Of a stretch of 13,758 nucleotides of DNA, positions 1 through 6,665 are shown one piece after another. The notes under the pieces were generated by a model. That model did not search any database. It had not been told where the DNA came from and was given only the letters and a program-made list of their open reading frames with translations. The stretch's first letter is position 1. Each line of letters begins with the position of its first letter. Source of the stretch: Thiopseudomonas sp964394445 (lineage in GTDB: Bacteria > Pseudomonadota > Gammaproteobacteria > Pseudomonadales > Pseudomonadaceae); the NCBI GenBank assembly GCA_964394445.1, contig CAYMXO010000043.1, positions 1 through 13,758 on the forward strand. The letters run 5' to 3'. Both the position numbers and the translations under genes were made by a program.

Positions 1-8
1 TGTTGGGA

Positions 9-55
9 TTGCTGCCGGCCTAAGCAGCAATGCGGGGCGAACGTCCTGTCGCCCC
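9..55. repeat. two tandem hairpins downstream of the TRAP permease gene
   Basis: Two perfect inverted repeats lie side by side. The first has arms TTGCTGC (9-15) and GCAGCAA (24-30) with an 8-nt loop. The second has arms GGGGCGA (34-40) and TCGCCCC (49-55), also with an 8-nt loop. They begin 17 bp past the stop codon of the minus-strand permease gene, where a transcript end is expected. Neither has a run of T on the minus strand, so they do not look like classical intrinsic terminators. They may protect the 3' end of the mRNA or serve a gene left of the window. Confidence 0.45.
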
Positions 56-71
56 ACAAGCAGGATTGCAA

Positions 72-2057
72 TCAGGCAGCGAGCTGTTTACTGCTACGCC
101 AGTTCCAGGCGAACAGCAGTCCGACCACAATAATACCGGCGATATCGGTGTAGGTTTCCGGAATGATCATCATCAGTGCGCCGGCGGCCAGAATGATTCG
201 CACCAAAGGTGACAGGCTACTTTTCAGATAGCCTTCAACCGCAGCCCCCAGCGCGATGATACCGACTATCGAAGTGAAGCTGATGGAAATGATGTCCCAG
301 ACCGGCGGTAACGGGAACTCGCGAGCGTTCATCGGCAGGCCGGTGATGTCAATCATCATCATCGCCGGATTGTAAACGAACAGAAACGGCACGATAAAAC
401 CGGCCAGCGCCAGACGCAGCGAGATAAAACCGGTACGCATCGGGTCGCCGCCAGCAATGCCGGCACCTGCAAAGGCAGCCAGTGCCACCGGCGGTGTGAT
501 GTTGGCAAACAGGCCGAAGTAGAATACAAACATGTGTGCGACCAGTACCGGAATGTCAAAGTTGGCCAGCGCCGGAGCAGCCATGGTAGCCGTGATGATA
601 TAAGCCGGAATGGACGGCAGGCCCATGCCCAGAATCATCGAAGCCAGCATGGTAAAGATCAGTGTCAGCATCAGTGACCCGGCCCCAATGCTCATGATGG
701 ACGAAGTCATGACACTGCCGAAGCTGGTCAGGCTGACCACACCGATAATGATGCCGACCACGGCACAGGCAACCATCACCGACAGTGACTGGCGTGCGCC
801 ATCGGCCATGGCTTCCAGAATGTCGGCAAAGGACATGCGGGTGCTTTTACGCAAGCTGCTGACAATAACGGTAATGATGATGGTGTAAAAAGCGGCAAAA
901 CTGACCGGCACCGATTTGAACAGCAAAACAACCAGCGCCACGATTGGAATCAGCAGGTGGCCGCGCTCCTTGAGCACTTCCATCACCTTGGGCAGGTCTG
1001 CTTTGGGAATGCCTTTCAGGTTTTCCCGGCCGGCACAAAAGTGAACCTGGGCAATCACGCCCAGATAATAGAGCAGGGCCGGCAGCAACGCGGCCAGTGC
1101 AATGCTGCCATAACTGACGCCGGTGGTTTCGGCCATGATGAATGCACTGGCTCCCATGATCGGTGGCAGAATTTGTCCGCCGACCGAAGCACTGGCTTCG
1201 ACCGCACCGGCAAAGTTTTTGCCATAGCCGATCTTTTTCATCAGCGGAATGGTGAACGCACCCGTGCCGACCACGTTGGCTACGGCGGTGCCATTAATGC
1301 TGCCCATAAAACCACTGGAAATGACCGCTACCTTGGCCGGGCCACCCTGCTTGTGACCGGCCAGTGCCATGGCCAGATCGTTAAACAGCTGACCCATGCC
1401 GGACTTGGCCAGAAAAGCGCCAAACAGGATAAACAGGAAGATAAAGGTGACCGACGCACCAATGGCGGTGGAGTACAGACCCTCAGTTTTCAGATACATC
1501 TGGCCAAAAATGTCACCCATGTCAAACGCACGGGTCAGTAGACGATCCGGCATGAATTCGAAATGACTGATAAACGGATAAGCTAGAAATACCAGAGCCA
1601 GAATCGGCAGCATCCAGCCCATGATGCGGCGGGTGCCCTCGACGACCAGCACCACGGTAAGAATGGAAAACGCGATGTCGAGCGTATTCGGAATGCCACC
1701 GCGGGTGGTTACAATTGCCTGATACTCCAGGGCCAGATAACCAAAGCTGGCGCCACTGGCCAGCACCAGTATCCAGTCAACCAGTGTGACCCGGCTACGG
1801 CTGGTGGTCTGCCGGGCAGGGTACAGAAAGAAAATCAGGCACAGGCCGATGGCAACGTGAGCACTGCGTTGCAGCAGCTCGGGCATCGGGTTGTACGTGA
1901 TATAGAGGTGAAACAGCGAATAGGCGACCGACAGGCAGAAAACCAGCAGTGCCACCGGCTTGTTGGCGATGTTGCGCAGTACTGAAGCGCGGTCAAATTT
2001 TTCCAGCAGCTCTTGCTCATTGCTGCTTGGCGGGGTGTGCTTGTCTGAAGAAGTCAT
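72..2057 (-). CDS. TRAP transporter permease, fused 4TM/12TM (DctQM-type) subunit
   Basis: This inner-membrane protein of 661 aa is the transport subunit of a tripartite TRAP carrier, which uses an ion gradient to import a solute delivered by a periplasmic binding protein. It is hydrophobic almost throughout. The N-terminal quarter looks like the small 4TM subunit. The rest looks like the large subunit, with conserved-looking loops such as LPPIMGASAFIMAETTGVSY and MGLPSIPAYIITATMAAPAL and a C-terminal GLFANITPPVALAAFAGAGI stretch. Length and fusion are typical of permeases paired with TAXI binding proteins. The ATG at 2057 lies inside the end of the DUF1850 gene (41-bp overlap). Upstream there is only a weak Shine-Dalgarno (GATGGA), so translational coupling is likely. 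The substrate cannot be read from sequence; organic acids or amino acids such as glutamate are possible from studied relatives. Confidence 0.95.
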   Translation of the reverse strand: MTSSDKHTPPSSNEQELLEKFDRASVLRNIANKPVALLVFCLSVAYSLFHLYITYNPMPELLQRSAHVAIGLCLIFFLYPARQTTSRSRVTLVDWILVLASGASFGYLALEYQAIVTTRGGIPNTLDIAFSILTVVLVVEGTRRIMGWMLPILALVFLAYPFISHFEFMPDRLLTRAFDMGDIFGQMYLKTEGLYSTAIGASVTFIFLFILFGAFLAKSGMGQLFNDLAMALAGHKQGGPAKVAVISSGFMGSINGTAVANVVGTGAFTIPLMKKIGYGKNFAGAVEASASVGGQILPPIMGASAFIMAETTGVSYGSIALAALLPALLYYLGVIAQVHFCAGRENLKGIPKADLPKVMEVLKERGHLLIPIVALVVLLFKSVPVSFAAFYTIIITVIVSSLRKSTRMSFADILEAMADGARQSLSVMVACAVVGIIIGVVSLTSFGSVMTSSIMSIGAGSLMLTLIFTMLASMILGMGLPSIPAYIITATMAAPALANFDIPVLVAHMFVFYFGLFANITPPVALAAFAGAGIAGGDPMRTGFISLRLALAGFIVPFLFVYNPAMMMIDITGLPMNAREFPLPPVWDIISISFTSIVGIIALGAAVEGYLKSSLSPLVRIILAAGALMMIIPETYTDIAGIIVVGLLFAWNWRSSKQLAA

Positions 2058-2556
2058 GACAGGAGTCCATCAGTAAAAACTGCAAAAAGGGTATGCGCCT
2101 GACGCGAAAATCCAGCTCGGTGTAATCGTCAACCAGAGCATGGACCGGCCAGGGGTTGCCGTCTATCCACAAAGTGGATTGTACGTTGTCCGACACAACC
2201 CAGCTGAGTTCGTTGAGCAGGCGGTCAACGCGATAGTCGATCAGCTCGTTGTTGTCGGTGTGTAACTCTCCGCTGCTGGGCGTGCCTGCACCGTAGGTTT
2301 TGAATTGGCTATGTGTCAGCAGCAGTTGCTGGTCATGGCGCTGGTAGGCTTCGCGCCAGTTTTCTTTTTCGACAGAATGCTGCCATTGCAGGGCAAAGTC
2401 CGTGTCAGGCAGAAGGCAGGATTGTGTGGGCAAAGTCAACACTACATTGGTGACTGGCCATAAGATACCGCCCAAAATAAAAAGGCCGGACAGCCCTAGC
2501 AGGATGCCCGGCCTTTTCTGGATGGGTACGGAATCAGTCCGCAACCAGCTCGTCAT
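2017..2556 (-). CDS. DUF1850 domain protein of a TAXI-TRAP operon
   Basis: This small protein of about 179 aa has one N-terminal hydrophobic segment (about residues 17-40, KRPGILLGLSGLFILGGILW onward) and a predicted periplasmic part. The core FALQWQHSVEKENWREAYQ followed by FKTYGAGTPSSGE matches the DUF1850 family pattern. DUF1850 genes usually sit between a TAXI binding-protein gene and a fused TRAP permease gene, as here, and their role is not known. The start is uncertain: ATG at 2556 is chosen, but GTG at 2571 and TTG at 2544 are in the same frame and none has a strong ribosome-binding site. All three lie inside the binding-protein gene, so translation is probably coupled. The 3' end overlaps the permease start. 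A terminator-like hairpin lies in its signal/anchor-coding part. Confidence 0.8.
   Translation of the reverse strand: MTSWLRTDSVPIQKRPGILLGLSGLFILGGILWPVTNVVLTLPTQSCLLPDTDFALQWQHSVEKENWREAYQRHDQQLLLTHSQFKTYGAGTPSSGELHTDNNELIDYRVDRLLNELSWVVSDNVQSTLWIDGNPWPVHALVDDYTELDFRVRRIPFLQFLLMDSCHDFFRQAHPAKQQ
2474..2517 (-). terminator. intrinsic-terminator-like hairpin after the TAXI gene, inside the DUF1850 frame
   Basis: The arms AAAAGGCCGG (2480-2489) and CCGGCCTTTT (2508-2517) are a perfect 10-bp inverted repeat with an 18-nt loop. Read on the minus strand, the second arm runs into TTTTTATTTT (2483-2474), the usual layout of a Rho-independent terminator. It begins 16 bp past the TGA of the binding-protein gene (2534-2536). 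It also codes for the hydrophobic anchor of the DUF1850 protein, so it can only be a partial terminator or attenuator if the downstream genes are expressed. It may also stabilise the 3' end of the binding-protein mRNA. Confidence 0.65.
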
Positions 2557-3559
2557 AGTATTGCTGGGCACCGGGGTGCAGTGGCGCTACCAGGCCTTGC
2601 TGAGCCGTTTCGACCGAAACATCATTCATTGCCTGATGCGAGTTACGCAGTTGCGGCAGGCTTTCGAAGAACGTTTTGGTCAGCTTGTAAACATCGTCCT
2701 GTGACAGGTCTGAACGCACGGCCAGTGCATTCATGATGGCTGCAGTGGCAACTGGCTCGTCATTGCCATAGGTGTTGGCCGGAATCTGCAGGGACACGAA
2801 ATAGCTCTTGTCTTGCGCGATACGCTCAATGTTTTCTGCCTCGATGCTGACCAGCTGCAGATCGAAACTTTGTTCCAGCTCCAGCAGCGAAGCGTTGGGC
2901 AGGCCGCTAGTGAGGAAAGCTGCGTCCAGCTTGCCGGCTTTCAGGGCATCGGCTGCTTCTGCATAACCCAGATAGTCAACACGCAGATCACCATAGCTGA
3001 TGTCGTGGCCGTTCAGCAGGTTGCGGGCGTTGACTTCAACACCGGAGTTTTGTGCGCCGACAGCAACACGCTTGCCGCGCAGATCGCTCAGGGTTTTGAT
3101 GCCGCTCTTTTTGGAAGTAACGATTTGTACGTAGTTGGGGTACAGGGCGGCAATCTGTTGCACATTGGTGACAGGAGCCTGGAAGCTGCCTTCGCCGTTC
3201 AGGGCGTCACTGAGCACGTCACTCATCAGAAAGGCCAGCTCAACCTTGTTCTGAGCCATCAGGTTGACGTTTTCAACCGAAGCACCAGTGGTCTGGGTTT
3301 TTGAGTTGACGCCATAGGTTTTGTTGAAAATCTCGCCCATGGTAGTGGCGATAATGTTGTAAGGCCCGGAGGCGCCGCCGGTAGCGATGGTGGCAAAGCG
3401 GGTTTCCAGCTTGTTATCGGCAACCGGGGTTGCAGACGTGCTTTCGGAGCTGCTGCTTGCTGCCGGAGCGGCTGCCTGTTTTGGAGCCTCATCGGAACAG
3501 GCGGTCAGCAAACCGGCAAGAGCGATGACACCGAGACTGGTGCGAAGGGTTGTTTTCAT
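2534..3559 (-). CDS. TAXI family TRAP solute-binding lipoprotein
   Basis: This protein captures the substrate outside the inner membrane and passes it to the TRAP permease encoded downstream. It is 341 aa from the chosen start. The N-terminus has a lipoprotein signal with lipobox LTAC and Cys21, followed by a linker rich in Ala, Ser, Thr and Pro (to about residue 50). The TAXI fold then begins: RFATIATGGASGPYNIIATTMGEIFNK, with GASVENVNLMAQNKVELAFLMSDV and the later LRGKRVAVGAQNSGVEVNARNLL typical of the family. ATG at 3559 is preferred over the TTG at 3580, because AAAGG sits about 10 bp upstream and the signal peptide then has normal length. Serine follows the acylated Cys, which would favour outer-membrane sorting under the Lol +2 rule. 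Many Gram-negative TAXI proteins are instead soluble periplasmic proteins. It is the first gene of its operon. Confidence 0.93.
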   Translation of the reverse strand: MKTTLRTSLGVIALAGLLTACSDEAPKQAAAPAASSSSESTSATPVADNKLETRFATIATGGASGPYNIIATTMGEIFNKTYGVNSKTQTTGASVENVNLMAQNKVELAFLMSDVLSDALNGEGSFQAPVTNVQQIAALYPNYVQIVTSKKSGIKTLSDLRGKRVAVGAQNSGVEVNARNLLNGHDISYGDLRVDYLGYAEAADALKAGKLDAAFLTSGLPNASLLELEQSFDLQLVSIEAENIERIAQDKSYFVSLQIPANTYGNDEPVATAAIMNALAVRSDLSQDDVYKLTKTFFESLPQLRNSHQAMNDVSVETAQQGLVAPLHPGAQQYYDELVAD

Positions 3560-3698
3560 AATTATTTTACCTTTTATCAAGATTTGGAGTTTCAGGACTT
3601 GGGCGTGTGAAGTGCGCTGAAAGCAAGGGTCTCCCTAGTCTGCTGGCAGGGTTTTTCCAGTAATTGTCAAGACGCCTGCATGACGCGGATTACTTTAA

Positions 3699-3727
3699 CA
3701 CAACAAACAACCAAGCAAACCCCTTGG
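3699..3727 (-). terminator. weak terminator-like hairpin after the Dnr-like gene
   Basis: The minus strand shows CCAAG (3727-3723) and CTTGG (3715-3711) around a 7-nt loop, followed by the T-rich stretch TTGTTTGTTGTG. It lies about 20 bp past the stop codon of the Crp/Fnr-type gene. The stem is only 5 bp, so this is a tentative call. The rest of 3560-3746 must hold the TAXI operon promoter. A TTGACA motif (minus strand, 3670-3665) is visible there, but no convincing -10 partner. Confidence 0.3.
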
Positions 3728-3746
3728 GAGAGCGGAACGGCAAGGA

Positions 3747-4460
3747 TTATTCGTGTGTCAGCAGCTTTGCCAGATCAAGAATGCAAATGCGGCGGCCCTC
3801 CAGCAGCAGCACGCCTTCGCGCTCCATCTGGTTAAGCACCCGCGACAGTGTTTCCGGCTGGATCGACAGCTGACTGGCAATCAGCCGTTTGCTGGCCGGC
3901 AGCTCGAACTGGGGCGCATTGCAACGCTGGCACGATTTGAGCACCTGACAAAGCAGGTAACGTACCACCCGGTCTATTGATTTTTTGAAAGACAGAATTT
4001 CCAGCGTTTCCAGACTGTCTTGCTCCATTTGTGCCAACTGTGAGAGCAGGTCCACGGTGATTTCAGTATTGCTCAGTGCAATTTCACGGTACAGCTCAAT
4101 TGGAAACATCACCGCTTCGGAGCTTTCAATCGCTTTGGCGGTGTAATTGTGTGCGGTGGTAATGGAAAACAGCATGCCTTAGGCCAGTGAATCACCGCTG
4201 GAAAGAATACGGAAAACCTTTTCTTGGCCATCCTGTGTCAGGCGATACAGTTTGAGTGAACCTGACAGGACAAAGCCAAAGCGTCGTGCGTTGTCGCCTT
4301 GTTCATGAAAGCTCTGGCCGCGCGCCAGACTGACCACTTCGGCCTGTTCCTGTAGCCTGATTTGCTGTTCTGGAGATAAATGGCTAAACAAGGGGTTGGC
4401 TTGCAGTTGAGGGTAACGGGACGAAAGGCTCATGCAGGATTCTTGACTCATGGCGTACAT
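3747..4460 (-). pseudogene. Dnr-like Crp/Fnr family regulator interrupted by an in-frame stop
   Basis: Two adjacent frames, 4460-4179 and 4175-3747, are in register and separated only by TAA (4181-4179) and one glycine codon. Joined, they give about 237 aa, the normal length of a Crp/Fnr regulator. The first part is the sensor beta-roll (NPLFSHLSPEQQ, GFVLSGSLKLYRLTQDGQEKVFRILSSGDSLA). The second holds the dimer helix (LETLEILSFKKSIDRVVRYLL) and the helix-turn-helix (SKRLIASQLSIQPETLSRVLNQMEREG). The wording matches Pseudomonas Dnr, the NO-responsive activator of denitrification genes, where the interrupted place reads AEAMMF. A single GAA to TAA change explains the break. No Fnr-type N-terminal iron-sulfur cysteine cluster is seen. 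The rest of the frame is intact, so the break may be recent. Restart at ATG 4175 would give only a partial sensor plus DNA-binding domain. The start (4460, 4451 or 4433) is unsettled. Confidence 0.82.
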
Positions 4461-4531
4461 TGCGGAACGCAGATGGAAATAGTTGAGAACGCAAGTTTAT
4501 CACGAAGCGCCGCAGCGGACATGAAAGATCG

Positions 4532-4543
4532 GACTGGCCAGTC
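4532..4543. repeat. 12-bp perfect palindrome in the Dnr-like/gpsA intergenic region
   Basis: GACTGGCCAGTC reads the same on both strands. It lies in the divergent intergenic region, 72 bp from the Dnr-like start and about 70 bp upstream of the gpsA -35 element. A dimeric regulator could bind here. It is not an Fnr/Dnr site (TTGAT-N4-ATCAA). A short palindrome can arise by chance. Confidence 0.3.
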
Positions 4544-4611
4544 AGTCTGAACCCCGTACTGGCAGGACAGATTGCCCTCGCAGGGGAAAGCAGGGTGTTT
4601 CAGTAAATGTG

Positions 4612-4640
4612 TTGGTTATGCCGTGTACGGGCCCTATAAT
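4612..4640 (+). promoter_or_regulatory. sigma70-type promoter of the gpsA operon
   Basis: A -35 element TTGGTT (4612-4617) and a perfect -10 element TATAAT (4635-4640) are separated by 17 bp, the optimal spacing. The expected start of transcription is near 4647, giving a 5' leader of about 30 nt before the gpsA ATG. The leader carries a purine-rich ribosome-binding site (GAGAGAGAA). This is the best promoter visible in the window. Confidence 0.75.
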
Positions 4641-4676
4641 GCCAACACATTGCCTCATGGTAGAGAGAGAATTTGA

Positions 4677-5705
4677 ATGACAGTTAAACAACCGGTGGCT
4701 GTACTGGGCGGTGGCAGTTTTGGTACAGCACTGGCCAATCTGGTGGCAGCCAATGGTTATCCGGTCATGCTGTGGATGCGTGATCCGGCCCAGGCACAAG
4801 CCATCAGGGAAACAGGCAAAAACCCAAAATACCTGAAAGATGTCAGCCTGTTGCCCGGAATTGATGCCTGCACAGACCTGCAACAGGTCCTGCAAGCCTG
4901 TGAGCTGGCGTTTGTAGCGTTGCCGTCCACGGCGTTGCGTGCAGTGCTGTCTCCGTACAGTGAACAGCTGGCGGGCAAGCTGCTGGTCAGCACCACCAAA
5001 GGCATTGAGGCGGAAACCTTTTTGCTGATGAGCCAGATTCTGCAACAGGTGGCACCGGATGCACACATCGGCGTGCTGTCCGGTCCCAATCTGGCCAAGG
5101 AAATTGCCGAACACGCGCTGACCGCAACCGTAGTGGCCAGCGAACACCCGGACCTTTGCGCTCGCGTACAGCAGGTCCTGCATGGTGAAACTTTCCGCGT
5201 ATATGCCAGCAATGACCGTTTCGGGGTCGAGCTGGGTGGCGCTTTGAAAAATGTCTACGCAATTATTGCCGGTATGGCTGCGGCCATGGGCATGGGTGAA
5301 AACACTAAAAGCATGCTGATTACTCGTGCGCTGGCCGAGATGACCCGCTTTGCCGTCAAAATGGGGGCCAACCCGATGACCTTTCTGGGCTTGTCCGGAG
5401 TCGGTGACCTGATCGTGACCTGTACCTCGCCCAAAAGCCGGAATTACCAGGTGGGTTATGCACTGGGGCAGGGCGTGCCGCTGGAGCAGGCAGTCGAACA
5501 ACTGGGCGAAGTGGCTGAAGGCGTTAACACTTTGCGCGTGCTCAAGCAAAAAGCTGCCGAGCTGGATGTCTACATGCCGTTGGTCAATGGCCTGCATGCC
5601 ATTTTGTTTGATGGCTATCCGTTGCAAAAAATTATTGGCGGCCTTATGACTGGCGAGCCAAAAACCGATATTGACTTTATTTCACCTGACGGATTTGCGG
5701 AGTAA
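4677..5705 (+). CDS. gpsA: glycerol-3-phosphate dehydrogenase [NAD(P)+]
   Basis: This cytoplasmic enzyme reduces dihydroxyacetone phosphate to sn-glycerol 3-phosphate, the backbone for phospholipid synthesis. The 342-aa length is normal for the family. The N-terminal Rossmann fold starts with VAVLGGGSFGTALA (glycine motif, residues 11-16). The middle has STTKGIE and VLSGPNLAKEIA. The C-terminal substrate domain has ELGGALKNVYAIIAG with the catalytic lysine at about 191, then GENTKSMLITRAL and GLSGVGDLIVTCTSPKSRN. The ATG at 4677 is preceded by a purine-rich Shine-Dalgarno and by a strong promoter. Two bases separate its TAA from the next ATG, and the ribosome-binding site of that next gene lies in the gpsA end, so the three-gene cluster is very likely one operon. 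Confidence 0.98.
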   Translation: MTVKQPVAVLGGGSFGTALANLVAANGYPVMLWMRDPAQAQAIRETGKNPKYLKDVSLLPGIDACTDLQQVLQACELAFVALPSTALRAVLSPYSEQLAGKLLVSTTKGIEAETFLLMSQILQQVAPDAHIGVLSGPNLAKEIAEHALTATVVASEHPDLCARVQQVLHGETFRVYASNDRFGVELGGALKNVYAIIAGMAAAMGMGENTKSMLITRALAEMTRFAVKMGANPMTFLGLSGVGDLIVTCTSPKSRNYQVGYALGQGVPLEQAVEQLGEVAEGVNTLRVLKQKAAELDVYMPLVNGLHAILFDGYPLQKIIGGLMTGEPKTDIDFISPDGFAE

Positions 5706-5707
5706 TC

Positions 5708-6016
5708 ATGGAATCTGCAGCAAAAAGACTTGAACGCGAAGCACTGGTTTTCCGCATTATCTGGATGCTGGCCTACGCACTGGCATGGCAAGTGGTCACT
5801 CCGTTGTTGCTGCTGGTAGCTGTTGCTCAACTGCTGTATCGCCTGTTCAAGGGCCAGCGACATGACGGACTGGCACAGCTGGGTGGCGGACTGGGTGGCT
5901 TTCTGGCGCAAATCGCCCGTTTTACCTGTTTTCAGAGTGACGACAAACCCTGGCCGGTCGCTGACTGGCCGGCACCCCGGAACGACACTCAGGCCGAAGA
6001 CGGACAGCCAACATGA
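5708..6016 (+). CDS. DUF4389 small membrane protein
   Basis: This 102-aa protein has an N-terminal amphipathic stretch, a hydrophobic segment at about residues 15-46 (VFRIIWMLAYALAWQVVTPL onward, through AQLLYRLFKG) and a C-terminal part ending in a tryptophan- and proline-rich DDKPWPVADWPAP. That pattern, including FRIIWML, AQLLYRLFKGQ and the closing DWP, fits the DUF4389 family found beside gpsA and sixA in pseudomonads. Its function is unknown; an inner-membrane location is inferred. A good GGAG (5698-5701) sits 6 bp before the ATG, inside the end of gpsA. Its stop overlaps the sixA start as ATGA, so sixA translation is probably coupled to it. Confidence 0.85.
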   Translation: MESAAKRLEREALVFRIIWMLAYALAWQVVTPLLLLVAVAQLLYRLFKGQRHDGLAQLGGGLGGFLAQIARFTCFQSDDKPWPVADWPAPRNDTQAEDGQPT

Positions 6017-6474
6017 AAATCTGGTTGTTGCGCCATGGCGAGGCCGAACCTGCGCGCGGACGTGATGCTGACCGACAACTGACTGCCCATGGCCACGAGC
6101 AAGTGCTGGCCATCGTCAGTCATTTACAGCAGCAGCCCCTCGACCAGATTCTGTGCAGCCCTTATATCCGGGCGCGACAAACCACAGAGGTGCTGTTGGA
6201 GGCACTGGAACTGGACAAGGCACCGCTCATTGCTCCCTGGCTGGTGCCGGACGAATCGGTACAGGCAGCCGTCCGCCAGCTGGACAGCTTGCCCGGTCAA
6301 AATATTTTACTGGTCACTCATCAGCCGCTGGTCGGCTTGCTGGGCAGCTGGCTGTGTCATGGCAGTTTTGATCATCCACTTCCCATGGGCACGGCAAGCC
6401 TGGCCTGTCTGGAGGGCGATTTTGCCGTTGCCGGCCTGATGCATTTGCAAGCGCTGCACCATCCGCAGGTTTGA
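6013..6474 (+). CDS. sixA: phosphohistidine phosphatase SixA
   Basis: This cytoplasmic protein of the histidine phosphatase (phosphoglycerate mutase-like) superfamily removes phosphate from phosphohistidine on proteins such as phosphorelay or phosphotransfer domains. The RHGEAEP motif gives the phospho-accepting His8. The second conserved histidine is in LLVTHQPLVG (His103), and SPYIRARQT (49-57) supplies a phosphate-binding arginine. The 153-aa length matches the short SixA type, with no extra domain. The ATG overlaps the preceding stop by ATGA. It is the last gene of the gpsA operon; its TGA lies in the left arm of an inverted repeat. Confidence 0.93.
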   Translation: MKIWLLRHGEAEPARGRDADRQLTAHGHEQVLAIVSHLQQQPLDQILCSPYIRARQTTEVLLEALELDKAPLIAPWLVPDESVQAAVRQLDSLPGQNILLVTHQPLVGLLGSWLCHGSFDHPLPMGTASLACLEGDFAVAGLMHLQALHHPQV

Positions 6475-6533
6475 GCTAACTTGTATTTTTAACTGGATCA
6501 TCAGCGAGTATGGAAATGGCAAAGTTAGCTGAA
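6471..6533. repeat. intergenic inverted repeat with 12-bp arms after sixA
   Basis: TTGAGCTAACTT (6471-6482) and AAGTTAGCTGAA (6522-6533) are complementary at 11 of 12 positions, including a perfect 9-bp core, with a 39-nt spacer. The left arm contains the sixA stop codon. There is no T run after the right arm, so a classical terminator is unlikely. It could be an mRNA 3' structure, a regulator site pair or the remnant of a small repeat element. Confidence 0.5.
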
Positions 6534-6561
6534 TACAGGTGAAACAAGTCTGGCAAAGGCC

Positions 6562-6594
6562 ATGCAGTTTGTTTTGCTTTCGCACAAATTGCAT
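6562..6594. repeat. 11-bp hairpin in the 6475-6734 intergenic region
   Basis: ATGCAGTTTGT (6562-6572) and ACAAATTGCAT (6584-6594) form an 11-bp stem with one G-T wobble in the plus-strand RNA and an 11-nt loop. The 260-bp region between sixA and the hydrolase gene holds this hairpin, the inverted repeat before it and a possible promoter further on. I see no gene in it. No T tract follows the hairpin. Confidence 0.45.
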
Positions 6595-6665
6595 TTCCGC
6601 CATCCTTGGTGGACAGATTGCGCTATGAACCCCTCAGAAACATCTTTGCAACGTGCTTGTGTAGT

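Noticed and set aside
957..1541. 194-aa open frame on the plus strand opposite the TRAP permease
   Set aside because: It lies opposite a well-recognised membrane protein, its translation has no family pattern, and it lacks a ribosome-binding site. Shadow frame.
3665..3670. TTGACA on the minus strand as the -35 box of the TAXI operon
   Set aside because: No acceptable -10 element is found 16-18 bp downstream, so no promoter was annotated.
4179..4181. TAA in the Dnr-like gene as recoding (selenocysteine or pyrrolysine)
   Set aside because: Those recode TGA and TAG, not TAA, and the family has glutamate here, so a nonsense change or sequencing error is simpler.
4483..4494. TTGAGAACGCAA upstream of the Dnr-like gene as an autoregulatory Fnr-type box
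   Set aside because: The half-sites are 6 bp apart instead of 8 bp (TTG-N8-CAA), and the inner bases do not match.
4542..5627. 361-aa open frame on the minus strand opposite gpsA
   Set aside because: It lies opposite a certain gpsA gene, is rich in His, Gln and Cys, has no recognisable domain and runs into the gpsA promoter. It is a codon-usage shadow.
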